Assembly (NCBI RefSeq): GCF_011305995.1
Contig: NZ_CP049910.1
Location: 4,402,001 to 4,466,000 of the forward strand
DNA from: Diaphorobacter sp. HDW4A
Lineage (GTDB): Bacteria > Pseudomonadota > Gammaproteobacteria > Burkholderiales > Burkholderiaceae_C
Direction: 5' to 3'
DNA length: 64,000 nt
The translations under genes and the position numbers were made by a program. This document shows, piece by piece, positions 44,764 through 53,607 of this stretch. The number at the start of each line of letters is the position of its first letter. Within the stretch, counting starts at the first letter, position 1. The notes under the pieces are model-generated. The model saw only the letters and a program-made list of their open reading frames with translations. It had not been told where the DNA came from and did not search any database.

Positions 44764-45807
44764 GTGGACATTACCCAACTGCTGGCATTCAGCGTCAAGA
44801 ACAAAGCCTCCGACTTGCACCTCTCCTCCGGCCTGCCGCCGATGATCCGGGTGCACGGCGATGTGCGCCGCATCAACGTGGACGCGCTCGATCACAAGAC
44901 CGTGCATGGCATGGTCTACGACATCATGAGCGACTCGCAGCGCAAGACGTATGAAGAGTTCCTCGAGGTCGACTTCTCGTTCGAAATCGAAGGCCTCGCG
45001 CGCTTCCGGGTGAATGCCTTCAACCAGAACCGGGGCGCTGCCGCCGTGTTCCGGACGATTCCCAGCAAGATCCTGACGCTTGAGCAGCTGAACGCGCCCA
45101 AGATCTTCGGTGACCTCGCGCTCAAGCCGCGCGGTCTGGTGCTGGTGACCGGCCCGACCGGCTCGGGCAAGTCCACGACGCTGGCCGCGATGGTCAACTA
45201 CCTGAACGAAACCGAGTACGGCCACATCCTCACGGTGGAAGATCCAATCGAATTCGTGCACGAATCCAAGAAGTGCCTGATCAACCAGCGCGAAGTCGGC
45301 CCGATGACGCTGTCGTTCGCCGCAGCGCTGAAGTCCGCGCTGCGGGAAGATCCGGACGCGATTCTGGTCGGCGAAATGCGAGATCTTGAAACCATCCGCC
45401 TCGCGATGACCGCCGCCGAAACCGGTCACCTGGTGTTCGGCACCCTGCACACCTCGAGCGCCGCCAAGACCATCGACCGTATCATCGACGTGTTCCCGGC
45501 CGAAGAAAAGGAAATGGTCCGCGCGATGCTCTCCGAATCGCTGCAGGCCGTGATCTCGCAGACGCTGTGCAAGACCAAGGACGGCCAGGGCCGCGTGGCG
45601 GCGCACGAAATCATGCTGGGCACCAGCGCCATCCGCAACCTGATCCGCGAAGCCAAGGTGGCGCAGATGTATTCGACCATCCAGACCAGCAACGGTGTAG
45701 GCATGCAGACGCTGGACCAGAATTTGACAGACTTGGTGCGACGCAACATCATCAGCCCGGCCGAGGCCCGTGCCAAGGCCAAGATTCCGGAGAATTTCCC
45801 GGGATGA
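44764..45807 (+). CDS. pilT: Type IV pilus retraction ATPase PilT, GTG start
   Basis: A 347-residue hexameric ATPase that disassembles PilA subunits to power pilus retraction and twitching. Motifs: Walker A GPTGSGKST near residue 135, Asp box TVEDPIEFVHESKK, Walker B ILVGEMRDLETI, His box GHLVFGTLHTSSA, and the C-terminal AIRNLIREAK needed for retraction. Length matches PilT. The start codon is GTG at 44764, opening MDITQLLAFSVKNKASDLHL, the normal N-terminus. It is followed by a cyclic-nucleotide-domain gene and pilU. Confidence 0.98.
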   Translation: MDITQLLAFSVKNKASDLHLSSGLPPMIRVHGDVRRINVDALDHKTVHGMVYDIMSDSQRKTYEEFLEVDFSFEIEGLARFRVNAFNQNRGAAAVFRTIPSKILTLEQLNAPKIFGDLALKPRGLVLVTGPTGSGKSTTLAAMVNYLNETEYGHILTVEDPIEFVHESKKCLINQREVGPMTLSFAAALKSALREDPDAILVGEMRDLETIRLAMTAAETGHLVFGTLHTSSAAKTIDRIIDVFPAEEKEMVRAMLSESLQAVISQTLCKTKDGQGRVAAHEIMLGTSAIRNLIREAKVAQMYSTIQTSNGVGMQTLDQNLTDLVRRNIISPAEARAKAKIPENFPG

Positions 45808-45872
45808 CGAGGTAGGCGACAAACGCACCCCACCTTCGGCGCATCGGCAGCGTCGGAACAGGAAGACACCAC

Positions 45873-46505
45873 ATGAAAGGCATCTTCGACCTGCTCAAAT
45901 CCAAGAGCCCCAGAGAAGCCAGGGAAGTTGGAGAGTCGACCCTGTTCACGACGGCCTTCTCCATGGGCAAGAGCGCAAGCAAGGCGGCCGCTCCCTGGGA
46001 GGCGCGTGCCGTCGAGGTCGTCGCCACCCGCCTGCCCAAGAGCCGCGGCGGCAAGCTGCTCGAATCGGTCTGGGAGAAGGACCAGTACATGTCGCACCTG
46101 AACAAGGACGCACTGGAGCGCATGCAGCGCTTCTTCGCGTTCGCGCAGGTGTCTCCCAACCGCGACCTGATCCGTCAGGACGAATACGGCAATTTCATGA
46201 TCGTGCTGCTCACCGGCAGCATCGGCGTGGACCGTCGCCAGCCCTGGGGCGAGCACCTGCGGCTGGCCGAAACCCGCCCCGGAGACATTCTGGGCGAGAT
46301 GTCGCTGCTGGACAGCGGCATCCGCTTTTCCACCTGCACCACGCTCACAGACTGCGAGATCGCCGTGCTGAGCGCCGAGGCGCTCGACGACATGATGGCG
46401 CACGACGCGCCACTGGCGGCCGCGCTGATCGCGCTGCTGGCCCGAAAATTGTCACTGCGCCTGCGGGTGGTGAGCTCGCGGCTCAGCGACAATCCCAATG
46501 GATGA
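45873..46505 (+). CDS. Cyclic-nucleotide-binding-domain protein between pilT and pilU
   Basis: A 210-residue protein. The first 75 residues are Lys/Ala-rich and not a recognised domain. A cNMP-binding fold occupies about 85-200, with LIRQDEYGNFMIVLLTGSIGV and PGDILGEMSLLDSGIRFSTC, the phosphate-binding-cassette region. There is no helix-turn-helix after it, so it is not a CRP-type regulator. The ligand-binding Arg-Thr/Ser pair is not obvious, so binding is unproven. It starts 65 nt after pilT and ends 99 nt before pilU. A c-di-GMP or cAMP sensor for retraction is plausible. Confidence 0.87.
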   Translation: MKGIFDLLKSKSPREAREVGESTLFTTAFSMGKSASKAAAPWEARAVEVVATRLPKSRGGKLLESVWEKDQYMSHLNKDALERMQRFFAFAQVSPNRDLIRQDEYGNFMIVLLTGSIGVDRRQPWGEHLRLAETRPGDILGEMSLLDSGIRFSTCTTLTDCEIAVLSAEALDDMMAHDAPLAAALIALLARKLSLRLRVVSSRLSDNPNG

Positions 46506-46604
46506 GGCACGCCGTCAAGCCGCCTTTCCCCACTTTCACGCAACACCCCAATATTTCCAAGAGCCGCCCCGCTTCGGGCAGCCGAAACGACCGAGAGGAA
46601 CAAC

Positions 46605-47741
46605 ATGGAACGCGATCAGGCCAGTAAATTCATCAACGATCTGCTGCGCCTGATGGTCAGTCGGGGGGGGAGTGACCTGTTCATCACGGCCGAGTTTCCT
46701 CCCGCCATCAAGGTGGACGGCAAGATCACCAAGGTTTCGCCCCAGCCGCTGACCCCTTCGCACACCTTGATGCTCGCGCGCTCAATCATGAGCGACAAGC
46801 AGGTGGCGGATTTCGAGCGCACCAAGGAATGCAACTTCGCGATCTCGCCTGCAGGCATCGGCCGCTTTCGCGTGAATGCCTTCGTGCAGCAGGGCCGCGT
46901 CGGGCTGGTGCTGCGGACGATTCCGCTCACGCTGCCGACCATCGACGGTCTCGGCGTGCCGCAGGTACTCAAGGATGTGACCATGGCCAAGCGCGGCCTG
47001 TGCATTCTGGTGGGTGCGACCGGCTCGGGCAAATCGACCACACTGGCCGCCATGCTCGACTGGCGCAATGAAAACTCCTACGGTCACATCATCACCGTGG
47101 AAGACCCGGTGGAATTCGTGCACCCGCACAAGAACTGCGTGGTCACCCAGCGTGAGGTGGGCCTAGATACCGACAGCTGGGAAGCCGCGCTCAAGAACAC
47201 GCTGCGCCAAGCACCCGACGTCATTCTGATGGGCGAAATCCGCGACCGCGAGACCATGGAACACGCCGTGGCCTTCGCCGAAACCGGGCACCTGTGCCTT
47301 GCTACGCTGCACGCCAACAGTGCCAACCAGGCGCTGGACCGCATCATCAACTTCTTCCCCGAAGAACGCCGAGCACAGCTGCTGATGGACCTGTCGCTGA
47401 ACCTGCGTGCCCTCGTCTCGCAGCGCCTGATCCCCAAGCAGGACGGCAAGGGCCGCGCCGCCGCCGTGGAGATCATGCTGAACTCGCCGCTGATCGCCGA
47501 CTTGATCTTCAAGGGCGAGGTCGCTGAGATCAAGGAAATCATGAAGAAGAGCCGCAACCTCGGCATGCAGACGTTTGACCAGGCGCTGTTCGACCTGTTC
47601 GAAGCCAACATGATCACGTATGAGGACGCCCTTCGAAACGCCGACTCGGTCAACGACCTGCGCCTGCAGATCAAGCTGAGCAGCCAGCGCGCCAAGACCA
47701 CCGACCTGTCGGCCGGCACAGAGCACTTCGCAATCGTCTGA
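46605..47741 (+). CDS. pilU: Type IV pilus retraction ATPase PilU
   Basis: A 378-residue PilT paralogue that assists retraction. Motifs: LMVSRGGSDLFITAEFPPAI N-terminal domain, Walker A GATGSGKST, TVEDPVEFVHPHKNCV, Walker B LMGEIRDRETM, and TGHLCLATLHANSANQALDR. The C-terminal extension is typical of PilU. It is transcribed with pilT and the cNMP-domain gene. GAGAGGAA lies upstream of the ATG. Confidence 0.97.
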   Translation: MERDQASKFINDLLRLMVSRGGSDLFITAEFPPAIKVDGKITKVSPQPLTPSHTLMLARSIMSDKQVADFERTKECNFAISPAGIGRFRVNAFVQQGRVGLVLRTIPLTLPTIDGLGVPQVLKDVTMAKRGLCILVGATGSGKSTTLAAMLDWRNENSYGHIITVEDPVEFVHPHKNCVVTQREVGLDTDSWEAALKNTLRQAPDVILMGEIRDRETMEHAVAFAETGHLCLATLHANSANQALDRIINFFPEERRAQLLMDLSLNLRALVSQRLIPKQDGKGRAAAVEIMLNSPLIADLIFKGEVAEIKEIMKKSRNLGMQTFDQALFDLFEANMITYEDALRNADSVNDLRLQIKLSSQRAKTTDLSAGTEHFAIV

Positions 47742-47802
47742 CCCCGCCTTTGAACCTTTGATCCTCTTAGCCACTGTACGAACCAACTGGAGTTTTTGTT
47801 AA

Positions 47803-48717
47803 ATGAGCAGCATCAATCCCCGCACGTATGACGCCATCCCTGCACGCAAGGTCGCGTTTCTGGGTCTGGGCGTCATGGGCTATCCGATGGCTGGGCATCT
47901 GGCCAAAGCGGGGCATCAGGTGTCGGTCTACAACCGCACCTCGGCCAAGGCTGAAGCCTGGGTCAAGGAGTTCGGCGGCAGCTTCGGCACCACGCCCAAG
48001 GCAGCCGTGAAAGACGCCGAAATCGTGTTCTGCTGTGTTGGCAACGATGACGACCTGCGCTCCGTCGTGCTCGGCGAGCACGGCGCTTTTGCGGGCATGG
48101 GCGCCAACACCGTCTTCGTCGACCACACCACGGCCTCGGCCCAGGTGGCGCGCGAGCTCTACGAAAAAGCGCAGTCGCTCGGCTTGCAGTTCATCGACGC
48201 GCCGGTCTCCGGCGGTCAGGCGGGCGCCCAGAACGGCCAGCTCACGGTAATGTGCGGGGGCGCTCAAGTCCCCTTCGACGACACCCGCCCCACCGCCTTG
48301 GCTTTCTCGCGCGCCTTCACCCTGATCGGCGACAGCGGCGCTGGCCAGCTCGCCAAGATGGTCAACCAGATCTGCATCGCGGGCCTGGTCCAAGGCCTGT
48401 CGGAAGCGATCGCCTTCGGTCAACAGGCCGAACTCGACATGAACGTCGTGCTTGACGTGATCAGCAAGGGCGCCGCCCAGAGCTGGCAAATGGAAAACCG
48501 CGGCAAGACCATGGTGCAAGGCAAGTTCGACTTCGGCTTCGCCGTCGACTGGATGCGCAAGGATCTGGGTCTGGTGCTCGACGAAGCCAAACGCAACGGC
48601 GCCCGCGTGCCAGTGACCGCACTGGTCGACCAGTTCTACGGCGACGTGCAGCAGTCCGGCGGAGCCCGCTGGGATACCTCCAGCCTCATCACCCGCCTGC
48701 GCAAGCCAAAGCAGTAA
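47803..48717 (+). CDS. NAD(P)-dependent 3-hydroxyisobutyrate dehydrogenase-family oxidoreductase
   Basis: A 304-residue beta-hydroxyacid dehydrogenase. The Rossmann motif is FLGLGVMGYPMAGHLAKAGH, the substrate loop is DAPVSGGQAGAQNGQLTVMCGG, and the catalytic Lys lies in GAGQLAKMVNQICIAG. The family includes 3-hydroxyisobutyrate, tartronate-semialdehyde and glyoxylate reductases; the motif set does not separate them. It follows pilU by 61 nt and ends in a strong terminator. Confidence 0.9.
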   Translation: MSSINPRTYDAIPARKVAFLGLGVMGYPMAGHLAKAGHQVSVYNRTSAKAEAWVKEFGGSFGTTPKAAVKDAEIVFCCVGNDDDLRSVVLGEHGAFAGMGANTVFVDHTTASAQVARELYEKAQSLGLQFIDAPVSGGQAGAQNGQLTVMCGGAQVPFDDTRPTALAFSRAFTLIGDSGAGQLAKMVNQICIAGLVQGLSEAIAFGQQAELDMNVVLDVISKGAAQSWQMENRGKTMVQGKFDFGFAVDWMRKDLGLVLDEAKRNGARVPVTALVDQFYGDVQQSGGARWDTSSLITRLRKPKQ

Positions 48718-48736
48718 CAAGCATCCAAACAAAACT

Positions 48737-48772
48737 AAAAACCGGTCAGAACGCAAGTCCCGACCGGTTTTT
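48737..48772 (+). terminator. Strong terminator after the dehydrogenase gene
   Basis: AAAAACCGGTC (48737-48747) pairs perfectly with GACCGGTTTTT (48762-48772) around a 14-nt loop. U-rich sequence follows on both strands, so it can act bidirectionally and also stop the minus-strand BON transcript. Confidence 0.93.
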
Positions 48773-48816
48773 GTATTTTCATTCAAGACAGCGAGCCCCC
48801 GAAGCGCGCGGAGCAC

Positions 48817-48942
48817 TCGATCTCCCACCCCAACGGCAAGACGGCCCCTCAGGCCAGGCGTCGAAGCCGCAGATCAGTACTCTCATACGGCAAGGCTTCG
48901 CAACGACGCATGAGGGGCTGTATTGCCGCCTCCAAACGCCCC
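48817..48942 (-). repeat. Structured dispersed repeat, copy 2 (candidate 3'-UTR RNA element)
   Basis: Outer arms CGGCAAGACGGCCCCTCA (48834-48851) and TGAGGGGCTGTATTGCCG (48911-48928) pair at 17 of 18 positions with one wobble and one G-A mismatch. Inner arms CGAAGCC (48862-48868) and GGCTTCG (48894-48900) pair perfectly. On the minus strand the tip is GTAT-GAGA-GTAC. It begins 44 nt after the stop of the minus-strand BON gene, in the same sense. Confidence 0.78.
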
Positions 48943-48971
48943 ACCATGAAGCCAAAGACTTCATCCACAAA

Positions 48972-49751
48972 TCAGCGAACAGGCGCAGTCTGAATGGCAG
49001 GCAAAGGCGTTCCTTGAATCTCGGTACGCGATGGCCCAGACGGAGCCGCAGGTTCAGCCGCAAGCGGCGCAGGAGTCACTGTCCCAGAAGAAGAAGTTCC
49101 AGTAGAACCCGCATCCTGCACGGGTGCACCCTGCTGCTTGCTGTAATTGGCGAGCTCGTCTTCGGAAATCACTTCGAACACGCGCACCACCTTGCGCACG
49201 TTGTCCACACCCCGTGCGATTTCCGCGGAGCGCTTGGCCTCACGCGGCGTGACACGCCCCATCAGATAAACCACGTCCCGTTCGGTAACCACCTTGAAAA
49301 CGTTGGACGACAGATCCTTGGCGTCCACGAGGCTGGCCTTGACCTTGCCGGTGATCAGCGTGTCACGCGAGCGCTGGGAAAAACCGGAGTTCTCCATGAC
49401 GCCGAGCTCGTTGACCACCGTCTTCACGTTCTCGACCGCACGCGCTTCCTTCTCGGCTTTCTGGCTCTCCTCGACCGTCGGGACTTCACCGGTCAGCAGC
49501 ACCTGGCGGTTGAAGCTGGTCACGTTGAAGTGGCCACGGCCGTTCATCACGTCCTTGAGGCGACCAGAGACCTTGTTCTCAATGCCTTCGTCCTCGACCT
49601 GGGTGCCGGTGGTCCGGCGATCCGTTGCCATCAACGTGCCCATCACCGCGCCGCCGCCTAGCACCACGGGGGCGCAGGCGGTCAGTCCAGCAGCCAGCAG
49701 CGCGGCCGCCAACACGGAGCAAGTGGTACGGGCATGAAGGAATTTCATCAA
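48972..49751 (-). CDS. BON-domain lipoprotein (OsmY/DolP-like)
   Basis: A 259-residue outer-membrane lipoprotein. The lipobox is LTAC after a signal peptide. Two BON domains follow: about 50-115 (TGTQVEDEGIENKVSGRLKD, VLLTGEVPTVEES) and 130-195 (TLITGKVKASLVDAKD, VVYLMGRVTPREAKRS). The tail is Pro/Ala/Ser-rich. This is the DolP/YraP-like family maintaining outer-membrane integrity. The ATG overlaps the DiaA stop as ATGATGA, so the two are coupled. Confidence 0.92.
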   Translation of the reverse strand: MMKFLHARTTCSVLAAALLAAGLTACAPVVLGGGAVMGTLMATDRRTTGTQVEDEGIENKVSGRLKDVMNGRGHFNVTSFNRQVLLTGEVPTVEESQKAEKEARAVENVKTVVNELGVMENSGFSQRSRDTLITGKVKASLVDAKDLSSNVFKVVTERDVVYLMGRVTPREAKRSAEIARGVDNVRKVVRVFEVISEDELANYSKQQGAPVQDAGSTGTSSSGTVTPAPLAAEPAAPSGPSRTEIQGTPLPAIQTAPVR

Positions 49752-50341
49752 AGCATCTCCTGTTCACCTAACAACTGGGTATCCACACCGTCACACAGAC
49801 AGTGCAGGATGAGCAAATGCACCTCGCGCACGCGAGCGGCGCGCTCGTGCGGCACGCAGACCTGCACATCGGTCTCGCGCATGACGCCGCCCATGGCACC
49901 CGAATCGCGAGCGCACAAGGCGATCACCGACATGTCGCGCTCATGCGCCGCAAGCACGGCTTCCAGCAACGCGGGCTCGTCGCCATTCACGCACAGCACC
50001 AGCAACACGTCACCCGCAGCGCCCAACGCACGTACCTGCCGGGCAAACGCGCCCACTTCAAACGACTGCCCCAATGAGCCGGACCAGCCCGCATCGGCCG
50101 AAAGCGCAATGGCGGCCAGCTCCGGACGCTCACGCTCGAAGCCTGCCACGCACATCATGGCGAACTGCAGCGCCTGAGCGGACGACAGCCCCGAGCCACA
50201 AGCCAGCACCTTGGAGCCGTTGGTGACGCAGGCGAGCAGCGCCTGCACCGCCGCGTTGATGGGGTCGCTCAAGGCCTGCGCCGCCTGGTATTTGACGTCG
50301 GCGCTGTCGATGAAATGTTGTTGGATTCGTTGCTCAAGCAT
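49748..50341 (-). CDS. DiaA/GmhA-like SIS-domain protein
   Basis: A 197-residue SIS-fold protein. It begins MLEQRIQQHFIDSADVKYQ, has KVLACGSGLSSAQALQFA, and DVLLVLCVNGDEPALLEAV, VREVHLLILHCLCDGVD near the end. DiaA stimulates initiation of replication in E. coli; the same fold includes phosphoheptose isomerase. Its place between yraN and a BON lipoprotein matches the yraN-diaA-yraP order of E. coli, favouring DiaA. The ATG at 50341 is preferred over an extension to 50392. Confidence 0.87.
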   Translation of the reverse strand: MLEQRIQQHFIDSADVKYQAAQALSDPINAAVQALLACVTNGSKVLACGSGLSSAQALQFAMMCVAGFERERPELAAIALSADAGWSGSLGQSFEVGAFARQVRALGAAGDVLLVLCVNGDEPALLEAVLAAHERDMSVIALCARDSGAMGGVMRETDVQVCVPHERAARVREVHLLILHCLCDGVDTQLLGEQEML

Positions 50342-50440
50342 GGACTGCCGATGATACTTGGCTAGCGCCAACGCGAAGTGTCTGAATTCCAAATCCGTAT
50401 CGGCATATATCCATTGGGGACGATAAAAGTGCCGAAATGT

Positions 50441-50851
50441 TCAATCTCCAGCGTCAAACGCACTCTTGAGCCACACGGGTTCCCGCTCGATCAGCACCAC
50501 GTCGAAGCGACACGGTGGATGGGCCACAAGTGCCGCCAGATAATGCCGTGCCGCCAGAATGATGCGCCGCTGCTTGGTCTGGCCGATGCTCGCGCCCGCG
50601 CCGCCGAACTGGGCCGAGCCCCGGCTGCGCACCTCGACGAAGACCAGTGTTCCGTCGCGATCACGCATGATCAGGTCAATTTCTCCGCCACCCCGGCCCG
50701 GGGTTCGATAATTGCGGGTGACGAGCTTCAGCCCGGCCTTCTGCAGATAGGCCAGCGCCTGATCCTCGGCGAACATGCCTTGCACGCGCGTGGTCTGATC
50801 CGACATGTCCGCGTTTGTGTTGTCAGTGGCTTGCGCCGCCTGCCCCTTCAT
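50441..50851 (-). CDS. YraN family (UPF0102) endonuclease-like protein
   Basis: A 136-residue protein with a PD-(D/E)xK nuclease-like core: GEIDLIMRDRDGTLVFVEVRSR holds the Asp and ExR motif. Such proteins resemble Holliday-junction or restriction nucleases, but activity is unproven. The ATG at 50851 leaves 17 nt to the divergent rsmI start; an ATG at 50806 is an alternative. First gene of the yraN-diaA-BON operon. Confidence 0.92.
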   Translation of the reverse strand: MKGQAAQATDNTNADMSDQTTRVQGMFAEDQALAYLQKAGLKLVTRNYRTPGRGGGEIDLIMRDRDGTLVFVEVRSRGSAQFGGAGASIGQTKQRRIILAARHYLAALVAHPPCRFDVVLIEREPVWLKSAFDAGD

Positions 50852-50868
50852 TCTTTTCAGGAAACCCC

Positions 50869-51804
50869 ATGAGCACATCTTTTGCCTCTGCCCTGACAGC
50901 TGCCCAGGAAGCAGCCGGTGCTCAACATTATCCGCAGGGCGCGCTGTACGTCGTGGCGACCCCGATCGGCAATCTTGCAGATATCACGCTGCGCGCCCTG
51001 TATGTGTTGCAACTAGCCGACCATGTCGCCTGCGAGGACACCCGCCACACCCAGCAGATGCTGCGCGCCTACGGCCTCGACAAGTCCGGCAGCCAATTGC
51101 TGGCCGTGCACCAGCACAACGAGGCCGAGCGCTCGGCGCAGGTGATCGATCTGCTGCAACAAGGCAAACGGGTTGTCTACGTGAGCGACGCGGGTACGCC
51201 GGGCGTGAGCGATCCGGGCGCGCGCCTGTGCGCGGCGGTACAGACTGCAGGGCTGCGGTCTATTCCGCTGCCGGGCGCAAGCAGTGTGACCACCGCCATC
51301 AGCGTGGCAGGAATCGTCTCGCCCGATGCCCAGGGCTTTCTGTTCGCCGGATTTCTGCCGACCAAGTCGGCCGAGCGCTCCACGGTCATTGACCAACTCG
51401 CGCTCGAGCCGCGCGCCGTCGTGCTGCTGGAAGCGCCGCACCGCATCGAAGAACTCGCCAAGGCGCTCGCCGTGCTGGGTGATCGCCCGGTGACGCTGGC
51501 GCGCGAGATCAGCAAGCAGTTCGAGCAGATCACCACCCATGCGGCCAGCGCACTGCAGGCCTGGCTGCAATCGGACAGTCAACACAGTCGCGGCGAATTC
51601 GTGGTGGTAATTCACCCCGCGACACAAAGCGACGAGCACGATCCCAAGGAGCAGCAGATCCTGCAGTTGCTGCTCGCGGAACTGCCGATGAAAGTCGCCG
51701 TGCGCCTGACCGCTCAGATCACCGGTGGCGCGCGCAATCGGCTCTACGACATGGCGCTCGCATTGAAATCGAACAGCGATGATGAAAATACTGAGGAAGA
51801 ATGA
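50869..51804 (+). CDS. rsmI: 16S rRNA (cytidine(1402)-2'-O)-methyltransferase
   Basis: A 311-residue SAM-dependent methyltransferase modifying C1402 in the decoding site. It has LYVVATPIGNLADITLRAL, VACEDTRHTQQML, VVYVSDAGTPGVSDPGARL, and PLPGASSVTTAISVAG, the hallmark tetrapyrrole-methylase fold motifs. Start ATG at 50869 has AGG upstream. Divergent from yraN, the usual arrangement. Confidence 0.97.
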   Translation: MSTSFASALTAAQEAAGAQHYPQGALYVVATPIGNLADITLRALYVLQLADHVACEDTRHTQQMLRAYGLDKSGSQLLAVHQHNEAERSAQVIDLLQQGKRVVYVSDAGTPGVSDPGARLCAAVQTAGLRSIPLPGASSVTTAISVAGIVSPDAQGFLFAGFLPTKSAERSTVIDQLALEPRAVVLLEAPHRIEELAKALAVLGDRPVTLAREISKQFEQITTHAASALQAWLQSDSQHSRGEFVVVIHPATQSDEHDPKEQQILQLLLAELPMKVAVRLTAQITGGARNRLYDMALALKSNSDDENTEEE

Positions 51805-52134
51805 ATCCGCAAAGGAAATTGTGCGTATTCTGCGCAAGCCCTGCCTAGAGTAGCAGCGCATTCGGTCAGTCGGGCTCGCCGCTGCCGCAATGGAATGAAT
51901 GGTGCGATCAACGCTCGTCTGTGAGCATTCAACCGCTGCGCGCATGTATGTAGAAGACATTCAAGGTCTCTCGACCAGCGCATCACTCCGGGCCCCTGTT
52001 CATATCAACCCGATCGCGAATCGCGGATCGCGTCTGGGGTCCAACGGGACATCTAACTCAACTTTTCTTTTTGATTGAACACTGCGTGGTTGGCACGCTT
52101 TCAAAATACCGGATGGAAAAAGGCGTGTCCAAAG
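51805..52134. other. Intergenic, no gene seen
   Basis: A short palindromic patch GATCGCGAATCGCGGATCGC lies around 52013-52032. Otherwise I see no gene, RNA or clear operator between rsmI and the hypothetical gene at 52135. Confidence 0.5.
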
Positions 52135-52539
52135 CTAGGGCGGGTCCTCCATCGCAAACGGTCTTCGCTTCCAAAGAGAGCGCTGGGTCGCTCGCAGATC
52201 GGAATCAAGTGCGTCACGCTCATCCTCCAGCGTGTCGAGCAGCGACTGCAATGCGCACACCTGCTTGCCGTCGGTCCCACTCGTGAGCGACAGTTCGATG
52301 TCGGACTTGAGCGCCACATGCGCCGCCACGATTTCCGCACAACGCTGCGCCTGAGCCTGCCCGAGTACGCCAGTCGCAGAAGCGCAATCTGCAGAGCAGC
52401 GCAGCTCGTGTTCGAATTCGTCGGCAATGCACTGGTAGGCCAGTCGCAACGCGTCCAGATCGCGGCTCGCGCGTGCGATATCGTCAAGCATGCGGTTGAG
52501 CTTGAGCAGATGGGACTTGGCGATTTTTTCGGGAAACAT
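52135..52539 (-). CDS. Hypothetical helical protein
   Basis: A 134-residue protein of unknown family. It is highly helical and charged (MFPEKIAKSHLLKLNRMLDD, LRLAYQCIADEFEHELR), with heptad-like stretches that suggest a coiled coil. No signal peptide or membrane segment. A ribosome-binding GGAG lies about 6 nt upstream of the ATG at 52539. It is isolated, with opposite-strand genes either side. Confidence 0.6.
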   Translation of the reverse strand: MFPEKIAKSHLLKLNRMLDDIARASRDLDALRLAYQCIADEFEHELRCSADCASATGVLGQAQAQRCAEIVAAHVALKSDIELSLTSGTDGKQVCALQSLLDTLEDERDALDSDLRATQRSLWKRRPFAMEDPP

Positions 52540-52902
52540 AACGGGCTCCTAGAGTATCAACGAACAGGCGCTGCAAATGGCACCTGACAAAGTGAATTCA
52601 ATACAACGCCCGCACAAGAAACTGCATTGGTTCATCAGTTTGCAATCAGCGTGATAAAAATCAACAAGCAGCGAAGCTCTATCCCATTTATAGAGTTACA
52701 AGATGCAGCAAACGTCGCGTCAATGAGCCAGATCGAGTCCATTTGGTCTGCATGGTGTTCCAAATTTTCACCGTCGTCCAGACCATCCCAGCAACGCATC
52801 ACACGTGCATGCGCCGCTTGCGAATCCTTTAACATCGTCACACATGCAAACGCTCGCCAAGCGCTGGCGACGACGCAGAAAGAAACAGGAGACAGTGGAG
52901 TG
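52540..52902. other. Intergenic region before the GST gene
   Basis: An AT-richer 363-bp stretch. The GST frame is open upstream to 52627 but lacks conservation there. A small hairpin CTCTAT/ATAGAG lies near 52677-52696. No further gene is seen. Confidence 0.5.
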
Positions 52903-53568
52903 ATGGATCTCTATCACAGCGTCAGCGCACGCTCATTTCGGGCATTGTGGATGTTCGAGGAACTGGGCCTGCCGTACCGACTTTCGATGCTGCCCTTTCC
53001 GCCGCGCGTCATGCAGCGCAGCTTTCTCGAACTCAATCCGCTGGGAACGGTCCCGCTGCTGCTCGAGGGCAATCAGCGCCTCACCGAGTCAAGTGCCATC
53101 TGCCAGTACCTGTGCAGCCTCGTCCCCGGCACGCCGCTGGCGGTGCAGCCCGGCGATGCCGAGTACGCGGGCTATCTGAACTGGCTGTTCATGTCGGACG
53201 CCACCCTCACCTTCCCGCTCACACTGGTGTTGCGCTATACCCACTTCGAGCCACCCGAGCGCCGCCAGCCGCAGGTTGCGCAGGACTATGCGCGCTGGTT
53301 CTTCGGCCGCCTCAAAGCGGTGGAGAGTGCCCTGTCGCAGCGCGAACATCTCTGCGCCGGGCGCTTCACCGCCGCCGACATCGCCGTGAGCTATGCACTG
53401 ATGCTGTCCGAGTTTCTCGACATGTCGGCTCAATGGGGCCCGGCCACGCAGGCCTATTGGCAGCGGCTGCAGGCGCGCCCGGCCTACCAGCGCAGTCTTG
53501 AGATCGAACGCCAGGCGGCCATCAATCAGGGCGTGGACCCGATGCCGTCGCCGCTGCTGCGGCCCTGA
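52903..53568 (+). CDS. Glutathione S-transferase
   Basis: A 221-residue GST. The thioredoxin-like N-terminal domain opens MDLYHSVSARSFRALWMFEE with the catalytic Ser-region, followed by LNPLGTVPLLLEG (cis-Pro) and TESSAICQYL (glutathione gamma-Glu binding). The all-helical domain includes FTAADIAVSYALMLSEFLD. GGAG precedes the ATG at 52903. It starts a short run with the acyl-CoA synthetase 39 nt downstream. Confidence 0.9.
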   Translation: MDLYHSVSARSFRALWMFEELGLPYRLSMLPFPPRVMQRSFLELNPLGTVPLLLEGNQRLTESSAICQYLCSLVPGTPLAVQPGDAEYAGYLNWLFMSDATLTFPLTLVLRYTHFEPPERRQPQVAQDYARWFFGRLKAVESALSQREHLCAGRFTAADIAVSYALMLSEFLDMSAQWGPATQAYWQRLQARPAYQRSLEIERQAAINQGVDPMPSPLLRP

Positions 53569-53607
53569 ACCAACTGTTTGTAGAACCAACGGCGGAGCCT
53601 CCCCATC

